Assembly: GCA_035542575.1 (NCBI GenBank)
Contig: DATKLE010000057.1
Span: 1 to 64,000, forward strand
Reading direction: 5' to 3'
Length of the DNA: 64,000 nt
Origin: JAIQET01 sp035542575
Lineage (GTDB): Bacteria; Acidobacteriota; Terriglobia; Terriglobales; Acidobacteriaceae
Every line of letters begins with the position of its first letter. The stretch's first letter is position 1. The translations under genes and the position numbers were made by a program. The notes below the pieces were generated by a model. The model ran no database searches. It saw only the letters and a list, made by a program, of their open reading frames with translations, and was not told where the DNA came from. Positions 61,232 through 64,000 of the stretch are shown piece by piece.

Positions 61232-61922
61232 CTCAGCCGCGGTCGAAACCCACAGCCCCGCCCTGCGGCATCACTTCGCCGACATGGAGCAGCAGCGCGA
61301 CGCGGCCTCGCTGGGCATGTGGCTGTTCCTGTCCACGGAGATCATGTTCTTCGGCGGCTTGTTCTGCGCTTATCTGATCTACCGCTATCTGCACTTCAAT
61401 GACTTTGCGGCCGCCAGCCAAACCCTGGATATACGCCTGGGCGCAATCAACACCGGCGTGCTCATCCTGAGCAGCCTCACAGTAGCCCTGGCAGTGCATG
61501 CTGCCCAGAAGGGGCAGCGCAAGCCGCTCGTCGGTTATCTGCTGGCCACGCTCGTGCTGGGTCTGGTGTTCCTGGGCATCAAGGGCGTGGAGTACGCCGA
61601 CAAATTCGAGCACCACCACGTGCCTGGACCGTCCTTCCACTTCGAAAGCGTGCCGGTAAAGGGACACGCGGAGATGCCACCGGCGGAGTCGTCTCACGCC
61701 GAGCTGTTTTTCTCCCTGTATTTCGCCATGACGGGCATGCATGCGCTGCACATGATCATCGGCATCGGCCTGTTCAGCGTGCTGACCTTCTTCGCCTGGA
61801 AGGGGCGCTATACGCCTGAATACAACACTCCCATTGAGAATGCGGGATTGTACTGGCACTTCGTTGACATCATCTGGATCTATCTGTTTCCGCTGCTCTA
61901 TTTGATTAGCCGCCACCACTGA
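61221..61922 (+). CDS. coxC: Cytochrome c oxidase subunit III
   Basis: This 233-residue protein has five or more membrane helices. FADMEQQRDAASLGMWLFLS, EIMFFGGLFCAYLIYRY, FAMTGMHALHMIIGIGL and GLYWHFVDIIWIYLFPLLYL are the usual landmarks. No ATG fits the family's start. A TTG at 61221 with an excellent GGAGGT five bases ahead gives MHDSSAAVETHSPALRHHF. That places the ribosome binding site inside coxA and makes an 11-base overlap. Confidence 0.95.
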   Translation: MHDSSAAVETHSPALRHHFADMEQQRDAASLGMWLFLSTEIMFFGGLFCAYLIYRYLHFNDFAAASQTLDIRLGAINTGVLILSSLTVALAVHAAQKGQRKPLVGYLLATLVLGLVFLGIKGVEYADKFEHHHVPGPSFHFESVPVKGHAEMPPAESSHAELFFSLYFAMTGMHALHMIIGIGLFSVLTFFAWKGRYTPEYNTPIENAGLYWHFVDIIWIYLFPLLYLISRHH

Positions 61923-61929
61923 GGACGCC

Positions 61930-62217
61930 ATGTCGGAGCACATCGTTTCACGCAAGCTGTACGTTGCCATCGGAACCACCCTGCTGGTGCTCACCGCGAC
62001 CACAGTGGGGATTGCCTTCATCAACCTCGGTCCGTTCAACACCATCGTCGCTCTGAGCATTGCGACCGCCAAAGCTCTGCTCGTCATCCTGTTTTTCATG
62101 CACGTCAAGTACACCAGCGAGAAGATGACCAGGGTGGTCATCGTAGCGGCAGTCTTCTGGCTGCTCCTGTTGCTGGCTCTGAGCATGGCGGACTACGGTA
62201 CGCGCCTCTGGCACTGA
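61930..62217 (+). CDS. Cytochrome c oxidase small subunit IV-like protein
   Basis: This 95-residue protein has three membrane helices (about 9-32, 39-57 and 66-85). It contains ALSIATAKALLVILFFMHVKY, the mark of the prokaryotic subunit IV/CyoD-CtaF family. It supports assembly of the oxidase. It starts seven bases after coxC. The operon probably ends here; CACCG-ACAG-CGGTG lies shortly after but has no T-run. Confidence 0.9.
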   Translation: MSEHIVSRKLYVAIGTTLLVLTATTVGIAFINLGPFNTIVALSIATAKALLVILFFMHVKYTSEKMTRVVIVAAVFWLLLLLALSMADYGTRLWH

Positions 62218-62253
62218 AACGCGGTAACACCGACAGCGGTGGCCGACCTGCGT

Positions 62254-62259
62254 TATACT
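62254..62259 (+). promoter_or_regulatory. -10 box of the zinc-ribbon membrane protein gene
   Basis: TATACT lies 40 bases before the ATG at 62300, after the end of the cox genes. The -35 region is weak. Confidence 0.4.
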
Positions 62260-62299
62260 CCCTCGTCTGGGCGAACATCCGAACCAGCGTGAGGCGCGT

Positions 62300-62926
62300 A
62301 TGGCCTTTTGCAATTCCTGTGGCGCAACTGTGGATCCTGCATCCAAGTTCTGTCCTAAGTGCGGAGCCGGCGTACCCGCGGCAGCGGTAGCCCCCTCCGC
62401 TCCTTCACCGGCCAAGAGCAGCAGTGGCCTCAAGGTTGTTCTTATCGTGGTGGGCGTTATTGTGGCCCTGGGTATCCTGGGGGCGGGCACAGCGGCCTTC
62501 ATCGGCTGGCGCATCGCCAGCAGGAGCCACGTCGAACAAAAAAATGGCAACGTGCACGTGCAGACGCCCTTTGGCGCGGTGGAGAGCACCAACGATCCCA
62601 ACGAGGCCGCGCGTAAGCTTGGAGTGGCGCTCTACCCGGGAGCCCGAGTGTTGAAGGGCAATGCCGCAGACGTGAGCTTTGGCGGAATGCATAGCGTGGC
62701 AGCTCAGTTTGAAACCGACGATCCGCCTGACAAGGTTGCTGAGTTCTACAAATCGCAGTTTCCGAATGCCAATGTCTCCGCCTCCGGCGAAGACCACTAC
62801 GCCATCGTTTCCGCTGCCGACAAGAATCTCATTACTATCAACATCAGGCCTCAGGACGGGAAAACCGTGATTCACATCGCCAATGTCAGCGGCAAGGGAG
62901 TGCCTACGAGCGGTTCCAGCGACTAG
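62300..62926 (+). CDS. Zinc-ribbon membrane protein, paralogue-like of the 37.7-kb gene
   Basis: This 208-residue protein starts MAFCNSCGATVDPASKFCPK, a two-knuckle CxxCG zinc ribbon (residues 4-24). An Ala/Pro/Ser linker and a membrane helix (about 45-70, VVLIVVGVIVALGILGAG) follow. The extracytoplasmic domain contains LYPGARVLKGNAADVSFGG and TDDPPDKVAEFYKSQFPNAN, a pattern common in exported proteins of unknown function. The architecture repeats that of the gene at 37717-38400, but the C-terminal domains differ. Function is unknown. Confidence 0.82.
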   Translation: MAFCNSCGATVDPASKFCPKCGAGVPAAAVAPSAPSPAKSSSGLKVVLIVVGVIVALGILGAGTAAFIGWRIASRSHVEQKNGNVHVQTPFGAVESTNDPNEAARKLGVALYPGARVLKGNAADVSFGGMHSVAAQFETDDPPDKVAEFYKSQFPNANVSASGEDHYAIVSAADKNLITINIRPQDGKTVIHIANVSGKGVPTSGSSD

Positions 62927-62977
62927 CCGACGCAACTCGGGGAAAGCCTGAGAACCGGGAACTGAGACCGACACCTG

Positions 62978-64000
62978 ATGTCATCTCCGACATTCGCCAC
63001 CCGGGCGCAGCTCGCAAAGTCGGCCACCGTGGATGCCTCCGCTCTGGCCGCAAGCCTGCGCCGTCACCTGCGCGGCGAGGTGCGTTTCGACAAGGGCAGC
63101 CGCGCCCTCTACGCCACCGACGGCTCCAGCTATCGCCAGGTCCCCATCGGGGTCGTGGTTCCCCGCGATCTCGACGATGTCATAGCCACAGTCGCTTTGG
63201 CGCGCGAGTTTGGCGCGCCCATCCTGTGCCGCGGCGGAGGAACATCGCTGGCCGGACAGTGCTGCAATGTAGCTGTCGTGATCGACATGTCGAAATACCT
63301 GGACGGGATTTTGCAAGTTGATCCCGTGCGCCGCCTCGCACGCGTCCAGCCCGGCGTGGTTCTGGATCACTTGCGCAACGCGGCGGAGCGGCATCACCTG
63401 ACCTTCGGGCCCGACCCCGCCACCCACGATCGCTGCACCCTCGGAGGTATGATCGGCAACAACTCCTGCGGCGTGCACTCCATCATGGCGGGCAAGACCG
63501 ACGACAATGTCGAGGAACTCGAGGTCCTCACCTATGACGGCCTGCGCATGCGGGTGGGGCAAACCAGTACCGAGCTCTTGGAGCAGATCATCCGTGAAGG
63601 CGGGCGCCGCGGCCAGATTTACGCCGGACTGAAGGCGCTTGCGGCGAAATATGGGGAGTTGATACGCCAGCGGTATCCCAACATTCCACGCCGCGTCTCC
63701 GGATACAACCTGAATTACCTGCTTGCGGAAAACGGGTTTCATGTCGCCCGCGCGCTGGTGGGATCGGAAGGCACTTGCGTCACCATTCTGGCAGCCACCT
63801 GCCGTCTGGTGGAGAGCCCGCCGGAGCGTGTGCTGCTTGTCATTGCCTGGCCCGACATTTATCAGTGTGCGGACCACGTCCCCGAGATCATGGCGCACAA
63901 ACCCATCGGCCTCGAAGGCATGGACGATCTGCTGATCGAGTACATGAAGCGAAAAAAACTCGATCTTCCGGGGCTTGCCGTGCTGCCCGAAGGCGGAGGC
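62978..64000 (+). CDS. FAD-linked oxidase (GlcD/D-lactate dehydrogenase-like), partial
   Basis: The ATG at 62978 opens a frame with no stop to the window end (341 codons). The start is MSSPTFATRAQLAKSATVDA. The FAD-binding PCMH domain follows: VPRDLDDVIATVALAREFGA, then CRGGGTSLAGQ, VVIDMSKYLDGI, and GGMIGNNSCGVHS. GYNLNYLLAENG and LVGSEGTCVTI are further family marks. It resembles glycolate oxidase GlcD and the long D-lactate dehydrogenase fusions with a C-terminal Fe-S domain, but the C-terminal part is outside the window. The substrate cannot be fixed. Confidence 0.9.
   Translation, partial: MSSPTFATRAQLAKSATVDASALAASLRRHLRGEVRFDKGSRALYATDGSSYRQVPIGVVVPRDLDDVIATVALAREFGAPILCRGGGTSLAGQCCNVAVVIDMSKYLDGILQVDPVRRLARVQPGVVLDHLRNAAERHHLTFGPDPATHDRCTLGGMIGNNSCGVHSIMAGKTDDNVEELEVLTYDGLRMRVGQTSTELLEQIIREGGRRGQIYAGLKALAAKYGELIRQRYPNIPRRVSGYNLNYLLAENGFHVARALVGSEGTCVTILAATCRLVESPPERVLLVIAWPDIYQCADHVPEIMAHKPIGLEGMDDLLIEYMKRKKLDLPGLAVLPEGGG

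Overview
The window looks like chromosomal DNA of an acidobacterium (Acidobacteriota, probably a soil-type Terriglobia or 'Koribacter'-like lineage). I base this on gene content rather than on any search: a PadR regulator translationally coupled to a duplicated orphan MacB/FtsX-type permease, large membrane Ser/Thr kinases fused to TolB-like/TPR or PD40 repeats, a TonB protein with a glycine-rich linker, a GTP-type PEP carboxykinase, and an alternative complex III (act) operon joined to an A2-type caa3 oxidase. The DNA is GC-rich by eye and densely coded on both strands. No gene-free stretch exceeds 300 bases. I found no tRNA, rRNA, insertion sequence, prophage or CRISPR array.

Layout. 1-2.3 kb: edge of a minus-strand gene, a FmdB zinc ribbon protein, a pirin and an FMN reductase. 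2.3-14.8 kb (all minus): Ser/Thr kinase-TolB-TPR protein, two secreted TPR proteins, dGTPase, purH, two proteins of unknown role and glutamate dehydrogenase. 15-18 kb: PadR plus ADOP permease. 18-24 kb: metallo-hydrolase, trpE, a kinase-PD40 sensor and trpG. 24-27.3 kb: PilZ, AMIN/FecR-like, TonB and YtxH envelope proteins. 27.5-29.1 kb: efp, acylphosphatase, apt. 29-33.4 kb (minus): small proteins, a radical SAM protein, PEP carboxykinase. 33.6-40.1 kb: purN, TlpA-like protein, tyrS, a diacylglycerol kinase-family gene, zinc-ribbon membrane protein, sppA, HU. 40.1-49.2 kb: pgeF, an S10 peptidase, a DUF3857/transglutaminase/TPR giant, an amidase and an aldehyde dehydrogenase.

49.4-62.2 kb is the main functional unit: actA-actB-actC-actD-actE-actF, a small unassigned membrane-protein gene, sco, coxB, coxA, coxC and the small subunit IV gene. 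Most junctions overlap or nearly touch. Electrons would pass from menaquinol through ACIII (Fe-S clusters and c hemes) to the heme c/CuA subunit II and then to oxygen, with SCO loading CuA. A second zinc-ribbon membrane protein and the start of a GlcD-type FAD oxidase close the window.

The most unusual non-genic feature is a set of short intergenic repeats. One family has GTCATCC...GGATGAC arms (three copies, one splitting actA from actB). A second family consists of degenerate short-word repeats arranged as inverted arms at gene ends. A third is a cluster of GCTAAAGC-type palindromes that lies in frame inside the diacylglycerol kinase-family gene and seems to be translated as an extra loop of about 80 residues. 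Several genes also have a -10-like box only 6-11 bases from the start codon, which suggests leaderless or nearly leaderless mRNAs.
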